A stretch of 64,000 bases of DNA, from assembly GCA_963576735.1 (NCBI GenBank), contig OY755178.1, positions 10,106,001 through 10,170,000 on the forward strand, read 5' to 3'. Source of the stretch: Bedellia somnulentella. Its lineage: Eukaryota; Arthropoda; Insecta; Lepidoptera; Bedelliidae. Under the pieces are notes generated by a model. It did not search any database. It worked only from the letters and a program-made list of their open reading frames with translations, and was not told the origin of the DNA. The translations under genes were made by a program, and so were the position numbers. Positions 12,199 to 24,755 of the stretch are shown in pieces; within the stretch, counting starts at the first letter, position 1, and every line of letters begins with the position of its first letter.

Positions 12199-13607
12199 TA
12201 GAGTTGTAGACCCTTCATGTAAGACGGCCACTCGATCAACATTGTTATTAATGTTTGCCTATTTAATATTGCTCAATGTACTTGACACGATCGTCCTCAG
12301 AGATTGCGTACACGCATACTAGTAACGGCGGAACTACTGATTAGCTGCGACGCTAGCAAGGCTGTATGGAAAATTAACTTATTGACAGTTTCGTCATATT
12401 GTATGCCTGGTTGCATACTAATTCGTACAGAATTTGATAGTCAAATTATAAGAATTATTTTACAATTTAGAAAAAAAAATATTCCTGATTGATTTACCTC
12501 ACATATGAACCATGTTGGACCGGTGATAGGTAACATTTTAAGACCACTCAGACTACCATTGACTAAGATGATAAGATAAAAGAAACAGTGAAATTTGTTA
12601 ACCAGCCATTATACTAGAATCCATGTCTCAAGCATTAACACACGACAGTTTCCACTGAGCTATATCAGTAAAATGTTCTTCGCTTCTGACTAAAATAGCG
12701 TAGACTAGTCATACCCTGCGTTTTTACTCGTATTTTTTGGATTCCACACAGCGCGCTATCTTAGCAGCAGGTGTGAAAACTATCCATACGGGAAGAACTT
12801 CAAATCATTGCCTATTATAACATTAATTAGTATAATTCGTTAATATTAAAAAATTCAAGTTAAATACAAATTAAAATATAACAGTGCATGATATCACTTA
12901 TTGTGGGATTTTATTTAAAATACCGTTCTCAGTTTGACAAACCTACGCGAAACAAAAATTTCAGAATTGTCTACTTTTCCTTAAATCGCTATTAGATAAC
13001 ACAAAAACGACAAGTTATAGTATAGTAAATATACCTTACCCATCTCTATTATAGTAAAAAAGTATTTAATATACATTGTACTAATGCTGTGAATAGCATT
13101 AGTACACTGGTACAATATAGTTTACAATCCGATACATTAAACATTAATAACAGGAAACGTCAGGTATGGCAGAAGTTTAGACTCATGTTATTGAAAATCT
13201 AGAATGCTACATATCTCATGTGAACATTGTCTCTGAACAATGCTCGTAAATCTAACAACAAACTTAGTTTAGTTTATGAACAGTTATTTGACAAATAGAT
13301 TTGAAGCCTTGAGTTTATTTGCTATTTTATGATTCTTTTTGTTTGACTTCCTTGTAAAGTGATTAGCTAGACAATGTTGTTTGTTTGGTGCAAATATGTT
13401 TTGTGCGTTGTATGTATTTACGAAGTTGCATACGAAGCATTTATACGATATGATTTTCAGGGTCATAAGAATCATTCATCATTATTGTATACGCTCTAAA
13501 GTAATAGAGTAAATAAAAATCATATAATTAAACTTCTATATTTTTGAGCACACATCAGATATTTCATATTAAGGCGAGCCTAGATGCTAACTTTTAGCTA
13601 ACTTAAC
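12199..13607. other. AT-rich intergenic DNA with a possible SINE-head relic
   Basis: 12595-12680, minus strand, has an A-box-like TATAGCTCAGTGG but no clear B-box. Otherwise only the small hairpin at 13077. Confidence 0.4.
13077..13106. repeat. Short hairpin
   Basis: TGTACTAATGCT / AGCATTAGTACA perfect 12-bp arms with a 6-base loop, in plain AT-rich DNA. Confidence 0.6.
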
Positions 13608-13738
13608 ACAACTATACATGTACTCTCGACTATAAATCTCAAACAGTATCAAGCATAAGAAATTCATTAGATACTTTTGAAAGTTAAGTGGGGAAAGGAT
13701 AGTAAAATAAAGGTAGCTACTATACGCTCCTCTTAATG
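13608..13738 (-). repeat. R250 repeat, degraded fragment
   Basis: 'CTCTCGACTATAAATCTCAAAC', 'GATACTTTTGAAAGTTAAGTGG' and 'GGATAGTAAAATAAAGGT' match the 3' half of R250. Confidence 0.6.
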
Positions 13739-13933
13739 TAACGTTTTTTTTATTTTATTTTACTACCAATTTTCTCGACCACCAGACCAATCAATAATCC
13801 AAAGTTGACATGAATAAAATACAGCAAACAGACATGACAGTAAAAAAGTCCAACGTAAACCGCGCATAAACCCAAATAAAATTTTCACAGCTGCAATCGA
13901 TGGGAATGGTTACACAGTCGTTTGGCACCCTTT

Positions 13934-15008
13934 TAATAATAAATAAAATAAAATTCATTTATTTCAGGCAACGGTGACCCATAATTCACATACAAAATAA
14001 CATCGATTAAAATTAAACATACAGACATAAGAAAAAAAAAACCACACAATAAGATTACAATTATTAAAATTTGAAATAAAAGCATTGAAATAAAAATTCG
14101 AATTGATTAAAAATAAGATAAAATTTAAATGAAATCGATTAAAATTAAATAGGTACAAATTAATTTTTTTTTAATAAAAATGGACGGTCACAAGTAGAAT
14201 TAAAATTTTTTTGACTAGGTATTTACACAGGTACAATATACTTACATACAACAACTACTATAACTACTAATATCTATTTACACCTAGCTACCTAAAACAA
14301 TGGCTTATAATTTGGCGCATGTCGGTCACAGCAGTGCCGGATATAAGGGCAGTCGAGTCTGTCGGCTATGACAGCGAGCACGGTGTTGGAGCTGGCGCGC
14401 ACGCGACGCAGCAGAGAAGCGCTGCGCCGGCGCATGGTCGCGTGGAAGCAGTCCACGCCCGCCCACGCGAACATGCCCGACGCACTGCAGTACCGCGGCA
14501 GCCCCAACATCGCCCTCATCGCATCATTAAACTGGACCCGCAGGGCTCCATATGCCTTTTGTGTATAATTAGCCCATAGGCTGCACGTGTAAAGCGAGGT
14601 ACAATATGCTTGGAACAGAGTAAGCTTGGTTGCTATCGAACATCGTGCAAACCTACGAGCTATCATATTGGCCCGTCGTGATAGAGACCTCCGTTCCCTT
14701 TCAATGTCTATATCATCCTTTAAGTCAGCTGTCAGCATGTGTCCCAAGTATTTAAACTGAAAGACTCTTTCCAACGGTGCACCCTTTAAACAAATAGGCG
14801 ATACATCTTGTGGACATTTGGCCCCTGCCTCAAAAACCATATACTGACTTTTGCCTATGTTATATTTCAACCCGTGAGCAAGAGCGTACCCCTCACAGAT
14901 CCGCAACAATTCCCTGAGCCCGCAGACCGACGCACTCAGCAGCACCATGTCGTCAGCATAGCTGAGGTTATTAAAGCACACTCCATCCACGTGATAACCG
15001 ACAAGCAC
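13934..15008 (-). mobile_element. 5'-truncated LINE (CR1/jockey-like) with reverse-transcriptase C-terminal fragment
   Basis: The minus-strand ORF 15008-14292 (238 codons) contains the reverse-transcriptase catalytic motif YADD near residues 17-20, followed by a region rich in Leu and Arg typical of the thumb and C-terminal part of non-LTR polymerases. Low-coordinate sequence is an AT-rich 3' UTR ending in an AATAAATG-ATTTTATTTATT tail, a form common in lepidopteran CR1/jockey-group LINEs. Sequence homologous to the polymerase stops abruptly near 15005, so most of the element, including the endonuclease, is missing: an ordinary 5' truncation. The coding block is about 60% GC inside AT-rich DNA. 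Plus-strand ORFs over it are shadows. Clade not assigned. Confidence 0.85.
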
Positions 15009-15179
15009 TTTGAATCCAAATTTAATGGAAAATGCATACTAAAAGAACCATTTTTTTGTTACAGGTAAACTAAAAGAAACAATGCTGCAATATTGAAGGG
15101 TGAATGAGGTTTGATTAAAGCTGGTTTGACTAGTAGATTTCGTAGGTTTAACAGCTTGGTTTGCAGCTAAGAGTTGGAA

Positions 15180-15250
15180 ATGGCTATAAATCCCAAAAGG
15201 GGTAGGTAGAACTTTAAAATAAAAACAGTCTCAGCCACTTTTGGAACCAA
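15180..15250 (-). repeat. R250 repeat, short 3' fragment
   Basis: 'GGCTATAAATCCCAAAAGGGG' and 'CTCAGCCACTTTTGGAA' only. Lies about 170 bp beyond the LINE 5' end. Confidence 0.55.
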
Positions 15251-15729
15251 CGGGGGTCTTAGGACTCATGCCATATCACCTAAAATGGGCTGGTTTTAAA
15301 TGTCATTCGAAAACCATTTGATCAATCATTAAATGCGCCACGAATAGATAAATTTTGATTTGATTTTGTGTCTGCCACTAAGGATCAAAATTGCAATCCA
15401 TGTGTAAATACTTAGCCACTGCTTACATTGCTATTGATTGTCTCGAGTATCTATATCTATATTAGGTGTTGCTGAGGACATTAAAGTACTTTGAGCTGAT
15501 TGAGCCAGGTTAAGGTCAAATAGTACATAAACTGGGCTGCATTTAATATGCTGCCCAATACACGATAATGATGACACGATGTTATAACATTTGCGTGACT
15601 GGAATTGGGTTCTTATGTGCTTGGTAGCCAAATTGGTGTAAACTGGCTAGTAAATTAAGTTATTTATTATTTTATTTTTATATGATGATGTGGATGAGCA
15701 TGCTCAATTGAAAGACAGGCATTATATTA
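15251..15729. other. Intergenic DNA, nothing recognised
   Basis: No coding or repeat signal beyond the R250 copies on either side. Confidence 0.5.
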
Positions 15730-15737
15730 CTTTTATA

Positions 15738-15983
15738 CATACATATACTCACGGCTATAAATCCCTTAACGGGGTAGCCAGAGCTTTGGAATGAAAAATT
15801 CCTCAGCCACTTTTGGAAGTTGATTGGTGAAAAGATGGTAATAATAAATGTTTTTGGTAACGGGTCTCCAACCACATCGCCCAAAAATCACTTAATGAGC
15901 CCCTATACCCTAAGTCGCCTCTTACGATCACCCACGGGTAGAAATGGGGTAGTGTTATTCTAAGCCGACACTACACGGTATAG
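15738..15983 (-). repeat. R250 repeat, full length
   Basis: Flanked by CTTTTATA (15730-15737 and 15984-15991). Complete from the tail to 'GCCGACACTACACGG'. Confidence 0.85.
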
Positions 15984-16493
15984 CTTTTATATGCCTTTTA
16001 TGTAATATTCTATGTATATACTAAAGATTAATATGTCCTTCAGTATTAATGACAAAAGTAGCTGAGACTGAAAAGTAAAAAAGGCATTGAGACGAGAACA
16101 TCGGCTACGTAGTTAAATATAATAGTTGAATTAGATTGAGTTAAGTGTAATGACACTAATTGTATTCAAACTCGAAAGAAGTATTAAATCATTTATACTA
16201 AAATAACTAAATAATTATTAAGAAAATAATTCTGACGTAGTAAATATCTCAGGCTCTGTATTTGAAGAGTCAAAATAAGATTTACATTATATTAGTTTTC
16301 TAATTTTCTTTATAACTTCCCTGAAAAAAACCGTATAAAACGCACGTTTTCAATTATTAAAACGATAAGCGCTTTTCATATGACACACGTGCATCATCTT
16401 TGTGCAACAATTTCTACGTTTACTCAAAACGAAACCATTATTCGTTTAATGTACAAAGCTAGTCTAGTTCGCTAGGAGATAACCGAATACAAT

Positions 16494-16661
16494 ATGAATT
16501 GGTTGGACCGCGGGCGCATGTCCCGCAGTCACGACTGTGTTGCAACTTTCGATATGGTTAGCACAATCGCGGTACACACATTAGGGATGTATTACTTTAG
16601 TTTTGGTCATAGGATTTTTAATAAATTAAAGATAGATAAAGGAAAGAAAAAAATTGTATAG
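16494..16661 (+). other. Candidate 55-codon ORF
   Basis: Opens MNWLDRGRMSRSHDCVATFD with non-AT-biased codons and an AAT-ATG context, then becomes AT-rich and stops at 16661 where the inverted-repeat element begins. Could be a first coding exon fragment or chance; no family recognised. Confidence 0.2.
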
Positions 16662-16800
16662 TGTACAGTATTAGTACTTATGTCTAAGCGAAACCTGTAT
16701 CACGCATAGCCAGATTGAAAACAGATTGACATTTTGATAACTATGTGTTTGTACTGTACACTGTTTGTATGAAACTAAAAATAACTATAAGTTATAATGA
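16655..16800 (+). repeat. Inverted-repeat pair, left member
   Basis: 'AGTGTACAGTATTAGTACTT' to 'AAACTAAAAATAACTATAA' recurs inverted at 18345-18492 with roughly 85% identity by eye. The right copy is listed separately. Confidence 0.75.
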
Positions 16801-17506
16801 AATTGTAATATGTCAAGGAGTTTTGTTTTGTTTTGGATATTAGGCATTCTCTGTGGGGGTAAAAAGTTTTAATGGTGTTTTGTTTTGAAACATTGTATAT
16901 AATTACATCACGCTCCAATCTTCATGAAAAGCTGGTGAAAGCTTCAGATTTGAAAAAAGAGAGATTAATGATAGCTGAAAATATTTTTCTTATGTTATGC
17001 TCAGTTAAAATATATCATTTGTCTTTATAAAGCTCATAGACTTTCTTACTCGTAGTGCTTGGGAAGAAAAAGAACCTGGTAGACTTTACTAAGTTGTTAA
17101 AAAAATAATAATATGGTAACATGATATTATTATTAAATATTTCATAAAATATCTAAGAATATTACTAAAACACGGGTAGTTTGACCATATAGATAATTAG
17201 TGTCAACCTTAATGAAGCTAAAAAGTTAAATTTTCTAACGAAATTTCTGTTGGCTTATAACAACGGCAGAATTCTAATAATAAATTCCTAATGGTAAAAA
17301 CTATAAAGTGTGTCAACCCTAGCGGCCGCGCCCGTCTAACCACAGAACGCATGTTGATTACCTTTTAAAATTATACATTGACCTATCTTTGTCTTAGTTT
17401 CCTTATATGGAGCTGTTACATCACACTGTTTATTACTTTGTTCGAACATGGACCTTTTTCAAGCACTCTACTTTAGACGACTTGGGTGTCATTTGTCATG
17501 GTCTTA

Positions 17507-17985
17507 ATTCGGTATGCAAAGTTTTTTTTGGGTATTTATTAAATATTTTTATTCAATAGTAAACACAAAAATAAAAGACTAATTTGAATATTTTCCATTT
17601 AAAATGAGTAATTGTAAAGTTATGATTTTTTAAAGATTGTTCAACTTTTTTACTTAATGACGTAATCGATTGATAAAATCACGTAGCGACATGCAAATGA
17701 AGCGAAATGTTTTATAAAAATGTTGCTGATTGCAAAACATATCACGAATTTGTGATGTCAAATGAAATTATTACGATATTATACTAAACAAACCTATGAT
17801 TTTCGATATTTTATTAATAAACTGCAAAACAACATTGAAGGTCAAACACTGTTACAGTTTTTTGATAAAATAACAGTCATTTTAGCTTCAATTGATATAA
17901 TTTCAAGAAAATATTGTTTATAACCATAATATCTCGAAATGGTTTTGTGATCAGCATCACTTTAGTAAAACTTTGCATACCGAAT
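17507..17985. mobile_element. MITE, 479 bp, 19-bp perfect terminal repeats
   Basis: ATTCGGTATGCAAAGTTTT at 17507-17525 is repeated perfectly inverted at 17967-17985. Flanked by TCTTA (17502-17506 and 17986-17990). AT-rich interior with no ORF. A 5-bp duplication does not fit mariner (TA) or hAT (8 bp); superfamily not assigned. Confidence 0.8.
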
Positions 17986-17998
17986 TCTTAAACTAATC

Positions 17999-18236
17999 GT
18001 TCACGCCATAAATCCCTGAAAGGCTGGCCATGGTTCTAATACTTCTGAGCTTCACTTGTCAAGTTTGTTACCTTATTTTCAGATATCACTAGTTCTGCTT
18101 AGACAGTGCTTCCACGTGATAGGGGCAGGCCCATCGCTATTTTGTTGGACTAAACTGTCACATGATCAATTACAACTCAGCTATGTGGGTTTCCCTACGA
18201 TATTTCTTTACCGTTTACAACCATAATATAAATTGA
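17999..18236 (-). mobile_element. SINE copy 3, degraded, headless
   Basis: Matches the SINE body from 'TTCACGCC' through 'CAACTCAGCTATGTGGGTTT' and 'ACCGTTTACAACC', with many substitutions. The tRNA head is missing. It starts 14 bp after a 479-bp MITE. Confidence 0.75.
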
Positions 18237-18344
18237 TTGGAATTACTTTACCTTAGCTCTATTTCTGTATTTATATTACTATACAATAATTATACAGCAA
18301 AATTAAACATGTTAGGTAAAGTTGTAAATTATATTGCAGTAGAC

Positions 18345-18492
18345 ATACATTATAGTTATTTTTAGTTTAATACAAACAGTGTAGAGTACAAGAACATAGT
18401 TATCAAAATGTCAATCAGTTTTCAATGTAGGCTATGCGACATACAGGTTGCGCTAGACGTTAGGAACCCGATAAATACTGTACACTGTGCTG
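18345..18492 (-). repeat. Inverted-repeat pair, right member
   Basis: Inverted counterpart of 16655-16800. The two could be long terminal repeats of a 1.8-kb element that later received the 479-bp MITE and a SINE, or two independent copies of one family. Confidence 0.75.
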
Positions 18493-20116
18493 AACCGTTT
18501 CCGTAAAATTGGACGGTTTTACTTTAGCGTTTAGCTAATAAGTAAATTATACTACTAGTTGAATAAATTGGTACAAATATCAAATGTTTTACAATCATAA
18601 TAATTTTTAAATGCCAGTGATCTTCAAAGAAGTAATCCCAATTTTGATTCGTCGTCTCTTTCTTTCAGAACATAGACTTTTAAAATTTTCATTTAACACG
18701 TGAAACGATAATCGGAATATTGTTATGATTTGGCTTTTTTTGGAAAATATGACAAACCAACTAAAAGAACTTTTATATATGATAAAAAAAATATTTGAAA
18801 CTTTCTATTTTAAAGGTTTGTTAACATTTATAATTATAATACAGAGGGGTATTAATCTATACTTATAAACTAGATGTGGCCCTTGGGGAGTCTTATATAA
18901 GATTTTAAAATTTTGCTGGACTAAAATGTAATAAGTTAATCAATAAAAATAACAAAAAACATCTCATTTATTTATTTAGGTTTGTAGGAACTGTAGATTA
19001 CCTCGTGCGTTACCGAAATAAGTTTATTCGCATAAAGCACCGTTTAGGTAATAAATTCTTGTGGATACATTTAAGTATATCGTAACGTACTCGATAATGG
19101 CAAAACATAAAGTCTGGCTTACTGTTGCAAATGTTACGACGCCTGTGGACAAAATAACGTTTTTACGAACGAACCTCAGCGGGAATCAGCTTTTACTTTT
19201 ACTGACATGGCAACATTAGAATTTTATATACGCTGTACGATTATGTGTTCTTTGTAATGTAGAATGAACTGCTTTTTATCTTTCCTTAAAATGTTACAAT
19301 AAAAGACATACTGAAAGTATATTTATGAAAATAAAGTATACATTTAAATCTCAAAAGAATATTTAAATAATTATATTGTTTCTAATTTTACTATAATAAA
19401 ACGTATAAACACGTAAGCTCAGTTATTTCAGTTAAAGTTTATAAACTCAAATAGTAGAAACATTTAAGATAGACGAGTAACCCCAAAATATCGGCTGTAG
19501 CCATTTCATGATTTCATTGAACAGTTTTTTAGTTTGCCATTTTGACCTTTCGTCAATCGTGAGTCAGATCATATTGATTAGTTGATCGATCTTCGAAATT
19601 TTGCACGGTTCAGTGGAGCGGTGAAACAAGGAATTTCACTTGAATTTTTTGTTCAAACACTAAATGCACGAGTTGACCTACCGTTAAAATAAATCAATAA
19701 TCAATTTAAAATATTTAGAATACAGGATGTTGTAGTTCTAGATTTGTTATGCGAAAATTTTCTATTTTAGAGTGGTATTAAATTTTGTCTTACTAAACCC
19801 TTGTTCTACATATGTCTGCAATAATCTGTGATGTATAATGCAAAAATATTTCGTCGGAACACTACCAAAGTAAAAAAAGCTCGCAAGCAATCAAAAGCTA
19901 TTTATTAATCCTATCATAAATAAAACTAGGTCTAGTAAAATAATAAATACTTTAATACCTTGTCATAAACTATGTTAGTAATATAAACAAATATAAAACC
20001 GCTAGGTGAATTTTGTCAGCCATTTTGATACTTCTAATGCTCAGCCGCTCAGCGAGAGTGCTGCAGTGAAGTTAGCGATAGTATAGTATAACTCATTTAG
20101 TTTAAAATGCTTATTG
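18493..20116. other. AT-rich intergenic DNA, nothing recognised
   Basis: No coding potential. A mildly GC-rich 'CTCAGCCGCTCAGCGAGAGTG' near 20040 is isolated. Confidence 0.5.
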
Positions 20117-20206
20117 TCAGCTTCCAAATGTGGCTGAGGAGTTACTAGCTCTAGAGCTCTGGCTACCCCTTCTTGGGATTTATGGCCTTGTTTATATGTT
20201 CATACA
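20117..20206 (+). repeat. R250 repeat, 5'-truncated, subfamily B
   Basis: Only the final ~90 bp, 'CTTCCAAATGTGGCTGAGGAG' to 'ATGGCCTTGTTTATATG'. The two 3' hairpins are retained. Confidence 0.65.
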
Positions 20207-21147
20207 TATGTATGAATTTATTTTAAAAGCTGACTATTTTGCTATGGGGTTTAGTTTTCTTGCCATTAGTAAAGTCTAACTTATCATAAAAAATTAAACA
20301 TTATTTCAATGCTTTACCAATTTGTTGGAATCAATTTGAATCAAATATTGTTTTAAAGTATAATTTAGATTTCTAGGCACATCGTCTCTCAGCATTTTGA
20401 CACACTCGTGGCATAGAAATTAACATATTGTTTGCATCTGGCCTTTTCATTATGAATCATTTAATTAAAAAGCCTTCTTCGTTCTCGGAAAGCAGGTCGT
20501 ATAACCATTCTATTTTCATGTTTGTAACAAATGTGCGTGTATGCAAATTAAGTTATGCTTTGTTAATGACTATTAATTAGGTACTTAATTTGTATTAAGT
20601 ATTAATTATGCGCATTTGATTTTATAGATGAGATTTATACAATATGCTTCGATTCGCTAATTAAGAATATATATTAATTTATTTAATTTGCTCTTCTTTT
20701 AAAATCGCAAAAATAATGTAGCTGTGCTAAATCGCTATTTCTTTCCTCCCTAGTGGGGATAAACGGCGTGGATGTAACGATGTAAGAACCCCGTAAAGTA
20801 CAGTATTCATTTTATGCATATTTAGTAATTGTTATAAAATACACCAAACAAATAAAAAAGCGTAACAAATAGCTTTGTTTGTCTACATAACATTGAAAAC
20901 AGTTTTTTTGATAAATAAAGCCGGTCTCACATACTATACAAGTAACAATTGACCGTGCAAAGAGGCAAGGTCGTAATGTTCGCACGGCCCCAGTTTTTAT
21001 CACACAAGGCGGGTTCTGCACGACATTTACACATTACTGAACGGTGTTTGGTGCGTTTGACGTTTTTTGTTGGCACTCCTGCTTCTTCGTGCACACATGC
21101 TACGTTTAGACGTTTTTGCAACTTAATTTTGAGGTAAAATTACGTTT
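20207..21147. other. Intergenic DNA with a GC-elevated block
   Basis: 20940-21120 is richer in GC than its surroundings and open in several frames on both strands. No homology recognised; it may be an unnamed repeat. Confidence 0.4.
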
Positions 21148-21159
21148 TTGTGCTAAAAT

Positions 21160-21255
21160 ACAAACATATACTCACGGCCATAAATACCAAAAAGGGGTAG
21201 CCAAAGCTTCAGAACTAGAAATTCCTCAGCCACATTTGGAAGGTAATTGGGGACA
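21160..21255 (-). repeat. R250 repeat, 5'-truncated with perfect target duplication
   Basis: 96 bp of the 3' end only, bounded by TTGTGCTAAAAT at 21148-21159 and 21256-21267. The truncated end is at the side away from the (TATG)n tail, as expected from target-primed reverse transcription. Confidence 0.85.
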
Positions 21256-22222
21256 TTGTGCTAAAATGTAAATAAAAATTTAGTTTACTTCTCAATATTT
21301 TGATGAAAGTAACACTGCAGGAGAGAAAAAAGCAGTAGAGATCTGGTCCCTGAGAGAAATGTTTAATATTAGGTTTTATGAAAAAACAAATGCAAAAAAG
21401 TTCGAATGACCATAGGGAATAACATTTAACTGATTGACCTTTTTATTATTTTTTTCTTTCTAAAGTGCGTTGAGTGAAGTATATATACCACGAAGTAACA
21501 TAATATTATAATTTATAATAAAACTAAGTTATATCATATCATTAATCAGAGACGTGCTCAAGTTTAGTCGAACAAATGATGTTCTAAAGTCATTGTACTA
21601 CTTTGTTCTTCAATAAAATAAAATTAATGATAGTTCGCCGTATGTCACGTTTTTGTCATATAGATGCGGATGTACTTTTGTTCTGTTGTCAAAAGTTAAT
21701 TGATAAAATGTTTGATTGATTTTATATCCTTGAATATATATATTGTGCGTGTAATAAATATGTATATCATTTGAACATCAATTATAATGAAACAATTTAT
21801 TAAGCAACTGTTAAAATTAAACAAGTAGGAAGTATCATACATGATAAATAAAAGTTACAAGAGTATTCTTTTATTTTACTAAAATGCAACAAAAAAGTAT
21901 GTCGTTCAATTTTGTTAAAGTTTATTTTATTTCCTATGCAGGAATACTGGATGCTAACTAACCCTAACAGATAGCTACGGTTATTCTAACTCAACCATGT
22001 GGGTATTCTAAATTACATTATTTACACCCAGTATTTAAAAATACAAGAAAATGCCACATATAGGTTCAAGACAACAGAAAAAATACATCAAGGCCTAAGC
22101 CCGCATAATTTTCAAATACCAATGCTACAATAGCAAGATAAAAACTGTTTGGAATTTCCTGTAAAAACTCCACAGAACATGTTTGCCATAAACAGCCTAT
22201 ATTGTCACATATACTCTTTGGC

Positions 22223-22420
22223 AGCTGTGTAGTGTCAGCTTAGAACAGCAATACCCCATTACTGCCCGATGCCCGTGGGTGTTCGTAAGAGACAACTAAG
22301 GGTATTGGGGTTTGGGGCTCTTTAAGTGATTTTTGGGCACTTAACTTCCAAAGTGGCAGAGGAATTTCGTATTCTGAAGGTCTGGCTACCCTTTTTAGGA
22401 ATTTATAGCCGTGAGTAAAT
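22223..22420 (+). repeat. R250 repeat with internal deletion
   Basis: Starts AGCTGTGTAGTGTCAGC. After TTTTTGGGC it jumps directly to 'ACTTAACTTCCAAAGTGGC', losing the GATGCGG...CCATC part. The tail is eroded. Confidence 0.75.
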
Positions 22421-24439
22421 TTTTGTACTCTATGGTTTACCAGAGTATGAAGTATTTACTTCTATAATAAAACCTTGTCCTTGCAATCGCAAGGTTACGA
22501 TGCAGCAATAACCGGATCAAGGTCATTAGTACCTTTGTAACTTCCGTTATAAATATTAGTTTTGCGTAAACCTGACTAACTTAGTTTTATTATATATTTA
22601 GTGATATTGTAATGAAAGAAAATTACTATACAGAAGTAACACAATTGATTTCAATAATAAAGTGAGGATTGATTTAGTAAAAAGTCGCTGTTTTCCATTT
22701 GAAAGTACTATTAGATAGCTAATTCTCAAGGCGTTGCTTAAGTAGTTATGAAATTACTTGTATTTTTACTTCCTTACGGCTAAAATCCAATAAAAAATAA
22801 ACTCTCAAATCCATCCATACTTCCGTATTGTTGAACGAACAGAAGTTAAGAAGGGAAAAGACATTGGAAAAAGCATTCGGTGTTGATGGATTTAAGTTTC
22901 TACCTATTTATCGTCTTTTGTAATATTAGCATTTTAAAATAAAACAGTGTAACGTAACCTAAAGCTTCTATAGCTCAGTTTTTTTTAACTTTTTAAATGA
23001 GAAAGTGCATTTTGTTTGTGGTTACCGTTCGAATGAATAGACTGCGCCATCCTGTTTCAATGGAAATCGGTAAAAACGAGCTGAGTGAAACAAATTCTAT
23101 ATATACGACCTACTTTGTATTGCGCCTTTTTTAAGCATTCGATTCCACTGGCCATTATTCAAGAAAAGTTTTTATTAAAAACTGTTTGTGGTGTTTTCCA
23201 CAGAGGTGTTTGTGTCGCTTCGTAATATTGTTTTTGTTATAGTGAGGGAAAAGAGGGTTATTACTTGCATGTCGCATATATATATAAATTATTTGTTCAG
23301 ATTTTATATCATTTCAACGGTTTGTTACATGAAGAGTCATAAGTCGATGAAATTAGCAAACAAGTTCCTATGAGACTGTTTTTTACTTTAGTGTAGAAAA
23401 TTATAGTTTTCTAAGTGTTCCTTCAAGTGATACTGGAGTAATATATGTTTATAAATGTTATAAAAGTTTTGTATCCTATATTACTAAACGATTTCAGTCT
23501 TGCAGAGCTATAAACTTTGAGGTTCTGATGAAGTCCAAATAATGTCCATTAGGCACAAACAACACCAAGCCCTCGTTTCACATTGAAATCTAAATCAAAT
23601 ATCAAGAAAACCCGCTCGCAGTTTAAAACATGAATATTGAAGTTTCTCTACATTCCATTCCAAAAAAGGCCACTACTCTGAGCAAATAAAGATAACAAAT
23701 TCATATTCAAGAAAGCGCACAATATTGTGAAACTAGACCTTGCCTCGTCTGATAAGATTCTGCTTTGAGGGATCCGAGATTACGACATGTAACTGTAAAT
23801 GTAATACTGTGTACTTACATTTTATCAAATTGAGTCAAAGTAGAAAGTTCATGGGGCGATGTTCGTCGCTTTGATCTTGATGTCGTTCAAACTAATCATA
23901 TAAAACGTTACTGCTTTGACTTGATACTCAAAGAAATGTTGAGCAAATATTATTTTTTAGAAATGAGATTTATTAATAAATGTGTTTTACCTGTAAAGAG
24001 ACGGATCTTTACTTAAAAGTAACATCATATACGTAAACTTTCAATATGAATTTTAAGTCTAAACTGGTGCAATTACCATTACAATTGAAAAAGTAGCAAC
24101 TAAAATAGCAACTTTACTCGTCTCCCAAAAAAATAGGCGGGGTTTGTTTTGAAATTTGTCACTCATACATAACACAAATTTAGAATAAGATATTAGCAAT
24201 GCTCAGTCATCAAAACTTCCGAATATTTTATGAACACAACAAAACTACATTTGAATTGCGCAATGTACCCACCAACATATTATTACGCAATACAATGTAG
24301 ATCACCTCGGAACAACGGAAAGTAGAGAGTAATTTTATTCGCATGTTGGACGTTGCAACATAATTTAACCACTATTAAACTCAATAGTTATGTTAGATAA
24401 TGTTACGGAGATATTATTTAATGCACTTCTGATACATAT
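22421..24439. other. AT-rich intergenic DNA, nothing recognised
   Basis: A 61-codon ORF at 23188 is hydrophobic and AT-rich without further support. Confidence 0.5.
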
Positions 24440-24755
24440 TATGGGCAGAGCAAAAACTATTGCACACAGTGCTGTGGCATTAGAAAAGGGCTCTTCAGAG
24501 GGTCTTCTTCTTATTCGTTTCGCTCTTGTCAGAGCGGTCGTGGTCTTCATGAGGGAGGGTATCCTGTGCTATCATGATGAGTCTCTTGGGAAGTTAGTGC
24601 AGTGGTTTCCCCTTGCCTTCTGCACCAGTCATTTTAGGGTAGGCAGAGACTATCTATCGCTACTTGTAAAATCGTGGCAAACATCTTGAGCTTCGTCTAC
24701 ATTAGTTAATCTTTTCATACACGCTTTTTTATTCTTCACACTTCGCACAATTTGA
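24440..24755 (-). repeat. Dispersed repeat family C, extended copy
   Basis: 24615-24755 matches family C ('GGGTAGGCAGAGACTATC', 'GCTTCGTCTACATTAGTTAATC'). 24440-24615 continues it (minus strand 'GGCAAGGGGAAACCACTGC') in place of the usual (TATG)n end. A 99-codon ORF here is part of the repeat, not a gene. Confidence 0.6.

Noticed and set aside
14319..15068. Four overlapping plus-strand ORFs
   Set aside because: Shadows of the minus-strand reverse-transcriptase fragment, caused by its high GC content.
24390..24689. 99-codon ORF
   Set aside because: Lies wholly in an extended copy of dispersed repeat family C.
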